Positions 36,328 through 45,584 of a stretch of DNA of 64,000 nucleotides are shown one piece after another. This stretch comes from Aureicoccus marinus (GTDB taxonomy: Bacteria > Bacteroidota > Bacteroidia > Flavobacteriales > Flavobacteriaceae). The notes below the pieces were generated by a model. It searched no databases and was not told where the DNA came from. It worked only from the letters and a program-made list of their open reading frames with translations. Position 1 is the first letter of the stretch. Every line of letters begins with the position of its first letter. The translations under genes and the position numbers were made by a program. The DNA is taken from assembly GCF_002954325.1 (NCBI RefSeq), contig NZ_MQVX01000001.1, positions 1,615,205 through 1,679,204 on the forward strand, written 5' to 3'.

Positions 36328-37140
36328 ATGATCCAGATTAAGACCGCCGAAGAAATTGAATTGATGCGCGAAAGTGCGCTCATCGTGTCCAAAACCCTGG
36401 GGATGATCGCCTCCGAAATAAAACCGGGAGCCCACCCCCTCAAATTGGACAAAATGGCTGAGGAATTCATCCGTGATCAAGGAGCAGAACCAGGTTTTCT
36501 AGGAATGTACGATTTCCCGAACAGCCTGAATTGGAGCCCCAATGCCCAGGTCGTTCACGGCATTCCCAATGATCGAGTCCTGGAAGATGGTGATATTATT
36601 TCGGTAGACTGTGGAGCACTGAAAAATGGGTTTTATGGAGACCACGCCTACACCTTTGAAGTTGGAGAGGTCGCGGAAGAAACCAAAAAACTACTGAGGG
36701 TTACCAAAGAGTCTCTCTATTTGGGAATCGCCGAATTCAAAGCCGGAAACCGCGTAGGAGATGTGGGGTTCACCATTCAAAACTACTGCGAAAAGGAAGG
36801 CTATGGAATTGTCCGCGAACTCGTGGGGCACGGTCTTGGACGAAAGCTTCACGAATCACCCGAAATGCCTAATTACGGGCGCAGAGGTCGAGGAAAGAAA
36901 TTCGTGGACGGTATGGTCGTAGCTATTGAACCCATGGTCAATATGGGAACTCGCAGAATCAAGCAATTGCGGGATGGTTGGACCATTTTGACCGCAGATG
37001 GAAAGCCCAGTGCGCATTTCGAGCACGATGTGGCCCTGGTCAACGGAAAGCCAGAATTGCTTTCAACCTTCCAGTATATTTATGATGCCCTGGGCATTGA
37101 CTCGGATGAAGAAAAACCCTTCCGGGCTCCAGAAGTTTAA
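36328..37140 (+). CDS. map: Methionine aminopeptidase, type I
   Basis: 270 residues. Removes the N-terminal Met from new proteins. The metal ligands are seen in ISVDCGALKNGFYGDHAYTF (two Asp), GHGLGRKLHESPEMPNYG (His and Glu region), VAIEPMVNMG (Glu) and HFEHDVALV (Glu). It follows gpmI directly and precedes a methyltransferase gene by 5 bases. Confidence 0.95.
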   Translation: MIQIKTAEEIELMRESALIVSKTLGMIASEIKPGAHPLKLDKMAEEFIRDQGAEPGFLGMYDFPNSLNWSPNAQVVHGIPNDRVLEDGDIISVDCGALKNGFYGDHAYTFEVGEVAEETKKLLRVTKESLYLGIAEFKAGNRVGDVGFTIQNYCEKEGYGIVRELVGHGLGRKLHESPEMPNYGRRGRGKKFVDGMVVAIEPMVNMGTRRIKQLRDGWTILTADGKPSAHFEHDVALVNGKPELLSTFQYIYDALGIDSDEEKPFRAPEV

Positions 37141-37145
37141 AAGCA

Positions 37146-37931
37146 GTGAAAAAACTATTTAAATGGGCACTTCGGCACATTCCCAGACCGTGGCTGATTC
37201 AGTTGAGCTATCTGGTAAGGCCCCTCCTTGCGCTCTATTATCGCGGCAAGGCTGTTGAAGATCCCATTGACGGCAAATCCTTTCGCTACTTTTTGCCTTA
37301 TGGGTATGAAAAAACAAGAGAAAATGTTCTTTCCCCATCTACGCTCTCTCTCGAGCGACACCGCCTTCTTTGGCTCTATTTAACCAAGGAGACGGAATTC
37401 TTCAATAAACCGCTTAAACTCTTGCATTTTGCCCCTGAGCAAGCTTTTTACAAGCGTTTTCGGCAAATGAAGAACTTGGATTACACCACCACAGACCTAA
37501 ATTCTCCTCTGGCCGATGTTCAAGCTGATATTTGTGACTTGCCTTTTGAAGACAAGAGCTTTGATGTGATTCTCTGCAACCACGTACTCGAACATATTCC
37601 AGACCACAAGACCGCAATGAAAGAGATGTACCGGGTATTAAAACCTGGAGGCTGGGGTATTTTTCAAATTCCTCAAGACCTGAATCGCACCACAACTTTT
37701 GAAGACAACAGCATCACCGACCCCCGGGAGAGAGCAAGCATTTTTGGGCAGTATGACCACGTACGGGTATACGGCCAAGACTACTTCGAAATACTCAAAG
37801 AAGCAGGTTTTGAGGTGGAAGCCGTAGACTATACTTCACAGTTTTCCACTGAGGATATTCAACGCTATGGGCTAGCGGAAGGCGAACTTATTCCCTTGGT
37901 AAAACGGCCGATGCAAAGCCTGGAGTCATAA
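37146..37931 (+). CDS. Class I SAM-dependent methyltransferase
   Basis: 261 residues from a GTG start at 37146. A basic N-terminal part (KKLFKWALRHIPRPWLIQL) precedes the methyltransferase fold: KLLHFAPEQAFYKRF, DLPFEDKSFDVILCNHVLEH and MYRVLKPGGWGIFQIPQ (Methyltransf_11 type). The substrate cannot be deduced. It follows map by 5 bases. Its last 44 bases overlap the convergent apbE gene. Confidence 0.87.
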   Translation: MKKLFKWALRHIPRPWLIQLSYLVRPLLALYYRGKAVEDPIDGKSFRYFLPYGYEKTRENVLSPSTLSLERHRLLWLYLTKETEFFNKPLKLLHFAPEQAFYKRFRQMKNLDYTTTDLNSPLADVQADICDLPFEDKSFDVILCNHVLEHIPDHKTAMKEMYRVLKPGGWGIFQIPQDLNRTTTFEDNSITDPRERASIFGQYDHVRVYGQDYFEILKEAGFEVEAVDYTSQFSTEDIQRYGLAEGELIPLVKRPMQSLES

Positions 37932-38973
37932 ATTCAGTGACTTCGCCTGCCTCATCAAGATAAATGATATAGCCCTCCAAATCATTCGATTCTACAAGGA
38001 GTGCTTTTGATTTTTCGAGCGGCATGGCCATAAAGGCGGTCGCAAAAGCGTCGGCCTTGGCGCAGGAAGAGGCCAAAACACTGGTCGCCAATACGGATCC
38101 GTTTTCAGTAAAACCAGTCAGCGGATTGATCGTATGCACATAGCGTTTTCCCGTTTCTTCGTCTACCCGAAACTTGCGGTAGTTCCCTGAAGAGGCCAAA
38201 GCTTGTTCCTTGATGTAGATAATTTTCTTGAGTTGGCGTGCTCCCGTGGACTGAGGGTCGTCAATTCCAACCTTCCAGCGCAGCTCTGGAGAATCGAGAG
38301 CCAAGGAGTCAGTCGATTCAGGATCGAGTTCCTGAGGCGCCCATTTACGCTCACTGGCCAGTACTTCCCCTCCAACTTCAACCAAATAACTCTCAACCCC
38401 ATTGGTCTGAAGCATGAGGCCCAATCGGTCAATCGCATACCCCTTAGCAATGGCGTTAAAATCAAAGCGTATTTCGGGTTTCTCTTTTTCAACCATGCGG
38501 TCCGACTTCAAGGTGACTTTGTCCCAACCGACAAACTGCAATAAGCTATCAACCTTAACCGAATCCAGCTCTTGCTGCTCTCCTGGGCCAAATCCCCAAG
38601 CATCGACCAAGAGCCCCACTGTGGGATCAAAATACCCGTCGGTGCGCTCATAGACCTCCTGAGACAAAAAGAAAACTTCTTTGAACTGTCCATCAACACG
38701 AACATTGCGTTCCCCTCGATTGATCCGGCTGATGATGGAACCCTCCTGATATGTCGACATCGACTGATTGATCACCAGAAAGACGGAGTCGACTTTACTC
38801 TCCCAATCCACGGCTTCATCTCCAAAGAAAATAATGGAATAGGAGGTACCCAGTTCCTGCCCTTGAATGCGTATTTCTCCGGTTTTCTTTTCGGGCAAAC
38901 ACCCGTATAGACCGACAAAAACAAGTAAAAGCAGCGAAAGTTTTTTTGCGTTACGTAAGTTCAATAAGTCCAT
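37888..38973 (-). CDS. apbE: FAD:protein FMN transferase (ApbE)
   Basis: About 361 residues from ATG 38973 (MDLLNLRNAKKLSLLLLVFV), a lipoprotein with lipobox VGLYGC. ApbE attaches FMN through phosphate to Thr or Ser on NqrB and NqrC. Visible: QGQELGTSYSIIFFGDE, DFNAIAKGYAIDRL, YLVEVGGEVLASE and the metal-binding ATSVLASSCAKADAFATAFM. Downstream of the nqr operon and on the same strand, so its role as the NQR flavinyltransferase is well supported. Its start lies inside the preceding small gene and its end inside the convergent methyltransferase gene. Confidence 0.95.
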   Translation of the reverse strand: MDLLNLRNAKKLSLLLLVFVGLYGCLPEKKTGEIRIQGQELGTSYSIIFFGDEAVDWESKVDSVFLVINQSMSTYQEGSIISRINRGERNVRVDGQFKEVFFLSQEVYERTDGYFDPTVGLLVDAWGFGPGEQQELDSVKVDSLLQFVGWDKVTLKSDRMVEKEKPEIRFDFNAIAKGYAIDRLGLMLQTNGVESYLVEVGGEVLASERKWAPQELDPESTDSLALDSPELRWKVGIDDPQSTGARQLKKIIYIKEQALASSGNYRKFRVDEETGKRYVHTINPLTGFTENGSVLATSVLASSCAKADAFATAFMAMPLEKSKALLVESNDLEGYIIYLDEAGEVTEFMTPGFASAVLPRE

Positions 38974-39319
38974 GATAGTCGACAATATACGATTCATTTA
39001 AATAGACCGGCTGTGTACGATCTTCGGCATTCGAAAGCCCTACTCCTGCATAATAGGCCTTCGCCTCATGCTTCAGTGCGTGGTCCTTCATTTTTTCCAT
39101 CAATTCGGAATCATAGCGCAGAGGATCCTCCGGAAAAGCGACCGAACGCACCACAATAAAGTGGAGGGTCTTTTCCTTCAGACAAACAAACTGCGGATTT
39201 CGCTTCGGCTTGCTGTTGACACCGAGGAACTCATAACCTTCTTCTTCCAATCGCCTGCCGACAATATTCATCGCGAGGTTGTGCAGCTCCTGTTCCGTTA
39301 ATTCTCTTCTCTCTTCCAT
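38951..39319 (-). CDS. Conserved protein between nqrF and apbE, unknown function
   Basis: About 122 residues from ATG 39319 (MEERRELTEQELHNLAMNIV); an in-frame ATG at 39334 would add five residues. The body (GYEFLGVNSKPKRNPQFVCL, YYAGVGLSNAEDRTQPVYLN) is mixed alpha/beta, without signal or membrane segments. I recall homologues in Flavobacteriia placed after nqrF and sometimes named as an NqrF-related protein, but it has no ferredoxin or flavin domain. It overlaps apbE by about 23 bases, so it is co-expressed with apbE and probably linked to NQR assembly; that is inference. Confidence 0.75.
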   Translation of the reverse strand: MEERRELTEQELHNLAMNIVGRRLEEEGYEFLGVNSKPKRNPQFVCLKEKTLHFIVVRSVAFPEDPLRYDSELMEKMKDHALKHEAKAYYAGVGLSNAEDRTQPVYLNESYIVDYHGLIELT

Positions 39320-39332
39320 CCTTTTCAAAGCC

Positions 39333-39361
39333 AAAAAAGCCGATGCATAACACCGGCTTTC
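39333..39361 (-). terminator. Terminator after nqrF
   Basis: Read on the minus strand, AAAGCCG (39360-39354) pairs with CGGCTTT (39342-39336), followed by a T run. It lies between nqrF and the small gene, so the small gene and apbE either depend on read-through or have their own weak promoter. Confidence 0.75.
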
Positions 39362-39378
39362 TATATAGTAATTCGCTC

Positions 39379-40683
39379 TTAACCTCCGAAGTCGTCGAAG
39401 CGAATGTTTTCATCTGGAATACCAAAATCCTCGCCCATTTTCTGAACGGCCTTGTTCATCAATGGAGGACCACAGAAGTACAATTCAATGTCTTCTGGGC
39501 TTTCGTGGTGATTCAGGTACTGATCAATCACGCAGTTGTGGATAAAACCAACAAAACCATCCCCATCTGCATCGATATTCTCTTTTACTTGCCAGTTGTC
39601 TTCTTCCAAGGGCTCAGACAAGGCCATGTAAAACTTAAAGTTCGGGAAGTTGCGCTCCAATTCGCGGAAGTGCTCAATATAGAACAGCTCACGCTTCGAA
39701 CGACCTCCATACCAATACGTCACTTTACGGTTGGTCTGTAGCGTCTTGAACAAGTGGTACAAGTGCGAACGCATCGGTGCCATACCTGCACCCCCACCAA
39801 CGTAAAGCATTTCGGCTTCAGATTCGTTGATGAAGAATTCTCCAAAAGGACCGGAGATGGTTACATCGTCCCCTGGCTTCAGGTTAAAGATGTAAGAAGA
39901 TGCCACCCCAGGGTTCACGTCCATCCATCCGTTCTTCGATCGATCCCATGGTGGAGTCGCAATACGTACATTCAACATGATCTCACGCCCTTCAGCAGGG
40001 TAAGAAGCCATGGAGTAAGCACGCTCTACCAATTCGGTGTTCTTCATGACAAGCGGCCACAGGTTGAACTTATCCCACTCTGCCTGGAACTTGTCTGGTG
40101 TTTCGTGCTCCTCTGGGTGAGCGGTGATATCCATATCGGCGAATTTCACCTCACAAGCAGGCACTTCAATTTGAATATACCCCCCAGCCTTGTAATTCAT
40201 ATCTTCCGGAATCTCCACGACGAACTCCTTGATAAAGGAAGCTACATTGTAGTTACGAACAACCTTCGCTGCCCATTTTTTGATCCCGAATACTTCTTCT
40301 GGAATACTGATGTCCATGTCTTGCTTGACCTTCACCTGACAGGCCAAACGCGCTCCCGCTTGCAATTCTTTGCGTGAGAAGTGTGGCGTCTCTGTCGGAA
40401 GAGCTTCTCCTCCTCCATCGTGAACGTGGCATTCACATTGGATACAGGTTCCCCCTCCACCGCAGGCAGAAGGTAAAAAGACTTTTTGATTCCCCAGCGT
40501 CGTCAACAGCGTGCTCCCGGAAGGAACCTCGATGGTGCGCTCACCGTTGATGGTGATTTTCACCGGTCCGGATGGAGAAAGTTTTTCTTTGGTAAACAAT
40601 AAGAGGGCTACCAACAACAGTAAAAGTGCTAAAAAGGCAACTACAGTAATCAGGATAGTTCCTCCAGTACTGGCTAACATCAT
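39379..40683 (-). CDS. nqrF: Na+-translocating NADH:quinone reductase subunit F
   Basis: 434 residues. The electron-entry subunit: it takes electrons from NADH. An N-terminal membrane helix (ILITVVAFLALLLLLVALLL) is followed by a [2Fe-2S] ferredoxin domain with cysteines in SACGGGGTCIQCECHV and ARLACQV, then an FAD-binding domain (RAYSMASYPAEG) and an NADH-binding domain (EMLYVGGGAGMAPMRSHLY). Ends DENIRFDDFGG. Sixth and last nqr gene in the operon. Confidence 0.97.
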   Translation of the reverse strand: MMLASTGGTILITVVAFLALLLLLVALLLFTKEKLSPSGPVKITINGERTIEVPSGSTLLTTLGNQKVFLPSACGGGGTCIQCECHVHDGGGEALPTETPHFSRKELQAGARLACQVKVKQDMDISIPEEVFGIKKWAAKVVRNYNVASFIKEFVVEIPEDMNYKAGGYIQIEVPACEVKFADMDITAHPEEHETPDKFQAEWDKFNLWPLVMKNTELVERAYSMASYPAEGREIMLNVRIATPPWDRSKNGWMDVNPGVASSYIFNLKPGDDVTISGPFGEFFINESEAEMLYVGGGAGMAPMRSHLYHLFKTLQTNRKVTYWYGGRSKRELFYIEHFRELERNFPNFKFYMALSEPLEEDNWQVKENIDADGDGFVGFIHNCVIDQYLNHHESPEDIELYFCGPPLMNKAVQKMGEDFGIPDENIRFDDFGG

Positions 40684-40685
40684 AA

Positions 40686-41426
40686 CTATTTGTTTACGAC
40701 TTGATTATAAGAAACCGCAGCCTCTTCCTGCTCTTCGATTTCTTCCTTAATTTCTTTTTCTTCAATCTGCTCCACCGTGGTATTCTCTACCCCTTCTGGT
40801 GCTTCGTTATCTCCGGTCAACATCCCTCCAAAACTCTGGAAACCGATTCCCATCAGCCCAGTGATAATGAAGGTGATTCCCAAACCACGTAATGGCGCAG
40901 GTACGTTGCTGTAGCGGATTTTCTCGCGAATAGCTGCAATAGCCAAAATAGCCAAGAACCAACCGATACCGGAACTCACTCCATAATTGAAGGCGAGTGC
41001 CAGGGTACCAATCTCACGGGACTGCATAAACAGGGATCCACCGAGAATCGCACAGTTCACCGCGATCAAAGGCAAGAAGATACCCAGGGAGTTGTAGAGC
41101 GATGGAGAAAACTTCTCTACCACGATCTCTACCAGCTGTACCATGGTCGCGATCGTCGCGATAAACAGGATAAAGGACAAAAAGCCTAAATCGTAATCTG
41201 CATACTCTGAACCTAACCAAACCAAGGCTCCGTCTCGAAGTAGATATTGATCCAACAACCAGTTCAAAGGAACGGTTACAGCCAAGACAAAGATGACTGC
41301 TGCTCCAAGTCCAACGGCAGTGGTTACCTTTTTGGAAACCGCCAAGTAGGAACACATACCGAGGAAGGTCGCGAAGACCATGTTATCGATAAAGATTGAT
41401 TTAAAAAATAATTCCAGATGTTCCAT
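40686..41426 (-). CDS. nqrE: Na+-translocating NADH:quinone reductase subunit E, with C-terminal extension
   Basis: 246 residues; the family is usually near 200. The membrane part shows LELFFKSIFIDNMVFATFLG and LIAVNCAILGGSLFMQ, typical of NqrE, and forms part of the Na+ pathway with NqrD. The extra C-terminal tail (about residues 205-246) is Glu-rich (QIEEKEIKEEIEEQEEAAV) after a final hydrophobic segment (ITFIITGLMGIGFQSF). The tail should be cytoplasmic or periplasmic and might bind a partner or cation; its role is unknown. Confidence 0.95.
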   Translation of the reverse strand: MEHLELFFKSIFIDNMVFATFLGMCSYLAVSKKVTTAVGLGAAVIFVLAVTVPLNWLLDQYLLRDGALVWLGSEYADYDLGFLSFILFIATIATMVQLVEIVVEKFSPSLYNSLGIFLPLIAVNCAILGGSLFMQSREIGTLALAFNYGVSSGIGWFLAILAIAAIREKIRYSNVPAPLRGLGITFIITGLMGIGFQSFGGMLTGDNEAPEGVENTTVEQIEEKEIKEEIEEQEEAAVSYNQVVNK

Positions 41427-41429
41427 AGC

Positions 41430-42077
41430 TTAGTTTTCTTCAATTAAGGCTCGGTTGCGGCTACGCTGCACCCAGATGATGATTCCTACTACGATAAGCG
41501 CCATTGGCGAAATCAACATAAATCCGTTGTTTTCGTACCCAATGGAATACAATCCTGTTTTTTCAATGGGATCTCCCAATACCGGAATACCCATCAGAGT
41601 TCCTGAACCCAACAGCTCTCGGAAGAATCCGACGATGATGAGGATAACAGCATAACCCAAGGCATTTCCGATACCGTCCAAGAATGATCTCCAAGGTCCG
41701 TTACCCAAGGCAAAGGCTTCGAAACGTCCCATGATAATACAGTTGGTAATAATCAAACCAACAAAGACCGATAGGGTTTTTGAGAGTTCATAGGCAAAAG
41801 CCTTCAATACCTGGTCGACCACAATTACCAAGGAGGCAATAACGACCAATTGAACAATGATTCGAATTTTAGAAGGAATGATGTTTCTCATCAGGGAGAT
41901 CACCACGTTTCCTAAGCCCATCACGAAAAGTACCGAAATGGACATCACAATAGAGGCTTTTAACTCCGCTGTAATAGCGAGTGCCGAACAAATACCGAGT
42001 ACCTGAATGGTAATCGGGTTGTTGTCTGCCAGGGGATCGAGGATCAGCCCAGCGTCTTTTTTAGATAGTAGTGCCAT
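41430..42077 (-). CDS. nqrD: Na+-translocating NADH:quinone reductase subunit D
   Basis: 215 residues, six predicted membrane helices. Family features include [20 protein letters not shown] and [19 protein letters not shown]. NqrD and NqrE share a fold and form the membrane core that holds an iron centre between them. It is spaced 3 bases from nqrE and 1 base from nqrC, consistent with one operon. Confidence 0.96.
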   Translation of the reverse strand: MALLSKKDAGLILDPLADNNPITIQVLGICSALAITAELKASIVMSISVLFVMGLGNVVISLMRNIIPSKIRIIVQLVVIASLVIVVDQVLKAFAYELSKTLSVFVGLIITNCIIMGRFEAFALGNGPWRSFLDGIGNALGYAVILIIVGFFRELLGSGTLMGIPVLGDPIEKTGLYSIGYENNGFMLISPMALIVVGIIIWVQRSRNRALIEEN

Positions 42078-42078
42078 A

Positions 42079-42828
42079 TCAGTTCGTTCTGATGGTTTCT
42101 AAATAAGGTTTGTAGAGTTTCAAACTCTCTTTGATCATCGCAGTCACCCCGTTTCCGGTGATGGTTGCTCCAGCAAGAGCGTCCACTTCGTTATCGTCCT
42201 TGATCTGGTTTGCAGGATCGTTGTTTCCTTTGATCACAGAAACCCCGGCGTACTGAGATCCGTTCAAGATGGACTCCCCGATGAAATCATCCATGAAGTA
42301 GCGCATTTTGATGTTGGCTCCCAATCCAGGCGTTTCTCCTTTGTGATCGAAGTAAACTCCTTGAACGACCATGTTTTTATCTAAAGACATATAGCCCCAG
42401 ATCGCATCCCAAAGCCCTTTACCATAAAGGGGTAAAACATAAAAGGTCTGCCCGTCTTTCTCTCCGATAAAGAGAGGAAGTTTTCCGGGTTGATCCGATT
42501 TGATCAAATCCAGTTCCTTCTTCAAATCGATCAGGTAAGCTTCCTCCATAGGAGTGGCTGTAGTTCCTTCCACCACTAATTGTTGGGTGATGTACTTAGA
42601 GAACTGCTCTTCCACCTCCGTAGTCGGAACGAAGTTGACACTTCCAGGACCGTCGTTTTGGTTTACGCCCATGGCGTAGAGAATATTCTGTTGCTTTTCG
42701 AAGCGCTCGTTCTCTTTGATCGCCGGCTTCAATGAAGAAGCTACAAAGGCCAAAAGAGCGCCAACGATGATCACCATCACTGCTGCGAAGATGACCGTAT
42801 ACGAGTTTTTTTCGGTGTTTATCGCCAT
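42079..42828 (-). CDS. nqrC: Na+-translocating NADH:quinone reductase subunit C
   Basis: 249 residues. One N-terminal helix ([20 protein letters not shown]) anchors a periplasmic FMN-binding domain. The flavinylation motif is [13 protein letters not shown], with covalent FMN expected on Thr222. The Thr is the target of the ApbE encoded downstream. [15 protein letters not shown] is typical of the family. Confidence 0.96.
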   Translation of the reverse strand: MAINTEKNSYTVIFAAVMVIIVGALLAFVASSLKPAIKENERFEKQQNILYAMGVNQNDGPGSVNFVPTTEVEEQFSKYITQQLVVEGTTATPMEEAYLIDLKKELDLIKSDQPGKLPLFIGEKDGQTFYVLPLYGKGLWDAIWGYMSLDKNMVVQGVYFDHKGETPGLGANIKMRYFMDDFIGESILNGSQYAGVSVIKGNNDPANQIKDDNEVDALAGATITGNGVTAMIKESLKLYKPYLETIRTN

Positions 42829-42831
42829 GGC

Positions 42832-44078
42832 TTAGACTGTTTCTGCGGTTAACTCTTCAGCAGGAGCTTTCGGTTGGCTGCTCACTGCTTTTTTCAATCG
42901 CTTCAAACGCTTTTTCACGTTTCCTTGAACCACGTAGTGATCAATGGTTGGTGCGAAAACGTTCATCAAGAGGATAGCCAAGAATACCCCTTCCGGATAA
43001 GCCGGGTTGAATACCCGGATCATGACCGAAATAAATCCGATAAGGAATCCGTAAATCCACTTTCCTTTATTGGTCTGTGAGCCTGTAACCGGATCAGTCG
43101 CCATAAAGACGATTCCGAAGCCAAACCACCTACGATCAGGTGCTGCCAGAAATCAAAGGCCATTAGGCTGTAAAACTTGCTGTATTCGGGAAGTAGTCCT
43201 GCGTCAATCACACCGTTAAAGATCAACCCCATGGCCAAGGCTCCAAGAACAGCGCTGAGCATAATTCTCCAGCTGGCGATTTTGGTGAAGATCAAGAAGA
43301 GCCCACCCAAGAGAATCAAGAGAGTCGACGTCTCTCCTACGGATCCCGGGATAAACCCAAAGAACATATCCGACAAAGAATAACTGTACTCATCGACTTT
43401 ACCGGCAGCTAGATACCCCAAAACAGTTTCTCCAGAAATAGCATCGGGCTGACCAGCCATCTCCATTCCTTTGTGTACCCATACTTTATCTCCACTCATC
43501 CAGGTCGGGTAAGCAAAGAACAAGAAAGCACGGATGGTAAGGGCAGGATTCAAAATATTCATCCCCGTACCACCGAAGACTTCTTTCCCGATAACGACCC
43601 CAAAGGCAACCGCCACGGCCAACATCCACAGAGGAGTATCGACTGGGATAATAAGAGGGACAAGCATTCCGGTGACCAGGTATCCTTCTTCTACTTCGTG
43701 CCCTTTAATCACCGCAAAGATGAACTCGATCAAAAGTCCAACTCCGTAGGAAACGATAACCAGAGGAAGAATAGTTTGAGCTCCCAAAAGGAAGTTCTCC
43801 ATAGTAAGGAAGTGCTCGAACAAATCGAACTCGGCCGGAAATCCATTCAGCGCAGAGTAGTGTTGGTAACCTGCATTGAACATTCCGAAAAGTAGACAGG
43901 GTAACATCGAAATAATGACCGTGTTCATGGTTCTTTTCAAGTCATCTACTGCACGAATGTGACCTCCGCTGTGGGTGGTCTCATTCGGCGTGTACAAAAA
44001 GGTATGGATCGCGTTGAACGCGGGGGCCATTTTTTTCCCTTTGTACTTTTCTTTGATCTTGTGTAATGCCTCTTTCAT
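42832..44078 (-). CDS. nqrB: Na+-translocating NADH:quinone reductase subunit B, frameshifted
   Basis: About 415 residues when restored. The main quinone- and Na+-handling membrane subunit: [13 protein letters not shown], many helices, and the FMN-attachment motif [10 protein letters not shown] with Thr218 as the expected site. A T is missing from a run (plus-strand 43117-43119): after HLIVGGLA the frame should read [19 protein letters not shown], which the second frame supplies and carries on to the normal C-terminus. The enzyme cannot work without this end, so sequence error is the likely cause. Confidence 0.93.
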
Positions 44079-44081
44079 AAC

Positions 44082-45434
44082 CTATCCAATTTCTTCATGT
44101 AGTAAATCCAACCCCTCGCGAATAATCTGCTGGTGAGGTTGCTTCGAAATACAAATGAACTCCGTCAGAGCGAAGTCTTCCGGAGCCACTTCGTACAAAC
44201 CGAGGTTCTCCATTTCGTCCAAGTCCTTTACCATACAAGCTTTAAGCAACTGCAGCGGGTAAATATCCAGAGGAAACACGCGCTCGTAGGATCCTGTCAC
44301 TACAAAGGCACGGTGTTCTCCGTTGGTATTGGTATCTAAATCGTACTCCTTCTTGGAATTCAACCAAGAGAAGGTCAGCGCACGTGTTGAACTGATTTTA
44401 TTGAAAACCGGCTTATTCCAACCGAAGAATTCGTAATCGTCTCCTTCTGGAATAGCAGAAACCGCTGTGTTGTAGAAACCAAGATGGCCTTCCGGATCGG
44501 TTTGCGTTCCCGTCAAAACGTCTCCGTTGATGAGGCGGAAATTGGTGTCTTTTACCCCACTCGCGTACAACATGGTCGAGAGCTCTGCCCCGATTTTAGT
44601 GGTGTAGTATTTGGGCTCCTTGATCATCGAGCCACCAAGAGAAACCACACGCTCAGCGTTAAAGCGACCTGTCTTGAGGAACTCCCCAATAATGACCAGA
44701 TCCCAGGCGCTAACGGTCCAGACCACTTCTCCTTTGTTGATCGGATTCACTTTATTGATCTGAGTACTGACCAGACCAGCAGGGTGAGGTCCTTTGACCG
44801 AGTGAAGTTCAATACCACTGGCTCCTGCAAAGACAGAATTATTTTTGTCGCGTACCGAAACATGAACCTTACCTCTACTGAGTTTACCCAGAGCAGTCAA
44901 AGCCATCTGCAGTTCTTCCTGCTTTCCTTCTAAGATATAATCGATGTCGGCGGCCAGAGGAGCACTGCTGATCCCAGAGACAAAAATCGCTTTAGGCAAG
45001 CGGTTTGGATCTGCGATAATATCGTACGGACGTTGTTTGATAAAGGGCCAGCAACCGGACTCCAAAAGAGCCGACTTGATCTGCACAGCATCTGCTTGTT
45101 GCGGATCCAAAGGTTGGTGTTCCAAGTACTGCTGATCTTTGTCAGCCAAAATTTTGAGAGAAAGAATTCTTCTGCGGGCACCACGCACAATCTCGACCAG
45201 CTCACCACTGACAGGAGAAACAAACTTCATTGCTTCTTCTTGCTTGTTGTAAAAGAGGGGATCACCAGCTTTTAGCTCAGCTCCTTCTTTGACCAACATC
45301 TTCGGAGTAATACCGTGGAAGTCATCTAGTCGTAAAGAATAGGTGTTGCTACTGGCAGCTTTTGAGGTTGTTTTTTGCGCAGCTCCGATCAGCTTGATGT
45401 CTAAGCCTTTTGCGATTCGGATGTTCTTCGCCAT
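44082..45434 (-). CDS. nqrA: Na+-translocating NADH:quinone reductase subunit A
   Basis: 450 residues, cytoplasmic subunit and first gene of the operon. N-terminal barrel-sandwich region (DDFHGITPKMLVKEGAELKA) and the middle KSALLESGCWPFIKQRPYD, both typical of NqrA. Transcription probably starts at the -7 element at 45471-45478. Subunit A docks onto B and may contact the quinone. Confidence 0.96.
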   Translation of the reverse strand: MAKNIRIAKGLDIKLIGAAQKTTSKAASSNTYSLRLDDFHGITPKMLVKEGAELKAGDPLFYNKQEEAMKFVSPVSGELVEIVRGARRRILSLKILADKDQQYLEHQPLDPQQADAVQIKSALLESGCWPFIKQRPYDIIADPNRLPKAIFVSGISSAPLAADIDYILEGKQEELQMALTALGKLSRGKVHVSVRDKNNSVFAGASGIELHSVKGPHPAGLVSTQINKVNPINKGEVVWTVSAWDLVIIGEFLKTGRFNAERVVSLGGSMIKEPKYYTTKIGAELSTMLYASGVKDTNFRLINGDVLTGTQTDPEGHLGFYNTAVSAIPEGDDYEFFGWNKPVFNKISSTRALTFSWLNSKKEYDLDTNTNGEHRAFVVTGSYERVFPLDIYPLQLLKACMVKDLDEMENLGLYEVAPEDFALTEFICISKQPHQQIIREGLDLLHEEIG

Positions 45435-45470
45435 ATTTTTAAGAGCGCTTTAATTTTCGAAAATCGACGA

Positions 45471-45478
45471 CAAAAATA
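45471..45478 (-). promoter_or_regulatory. -7 element TATTTTTG before nqrA
   Basis: A perfect TAnnTTTG match on the minus strand, 36 bases before the nqrA ATG. The -33 region is not a clear TTTG. Confidence 0.45.
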
Positions 45479-45550
45479 GCACTTAAACGTTTGGTTTCAT
45501 AATTCTGATCTAAAATATTGGGCGTATATCGAGCTTCCTTCTCACCCCTG

Positions 45551-45558
45551 TATTTTTG
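45551..45558 (+). promoter_or_regulatory. -7 element TATTTTTG before the DUF5103 gene
   Basis: A perfect TAnnTTTG match, 26 bases before the ATG at 45585. The nqr promoter points the other way from the same intergenic gap. Confidence 0.45.
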
Positions 45559-45584
45559 TTTACCTTTGACTGCAAAAAAGCGGC

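Noticed and set aside
39343-40377. Plus-strand frames opposite nqrF
   Set aside because: Shadows of the nqrF coding sequence; no promoter, start context or recognisable domain.
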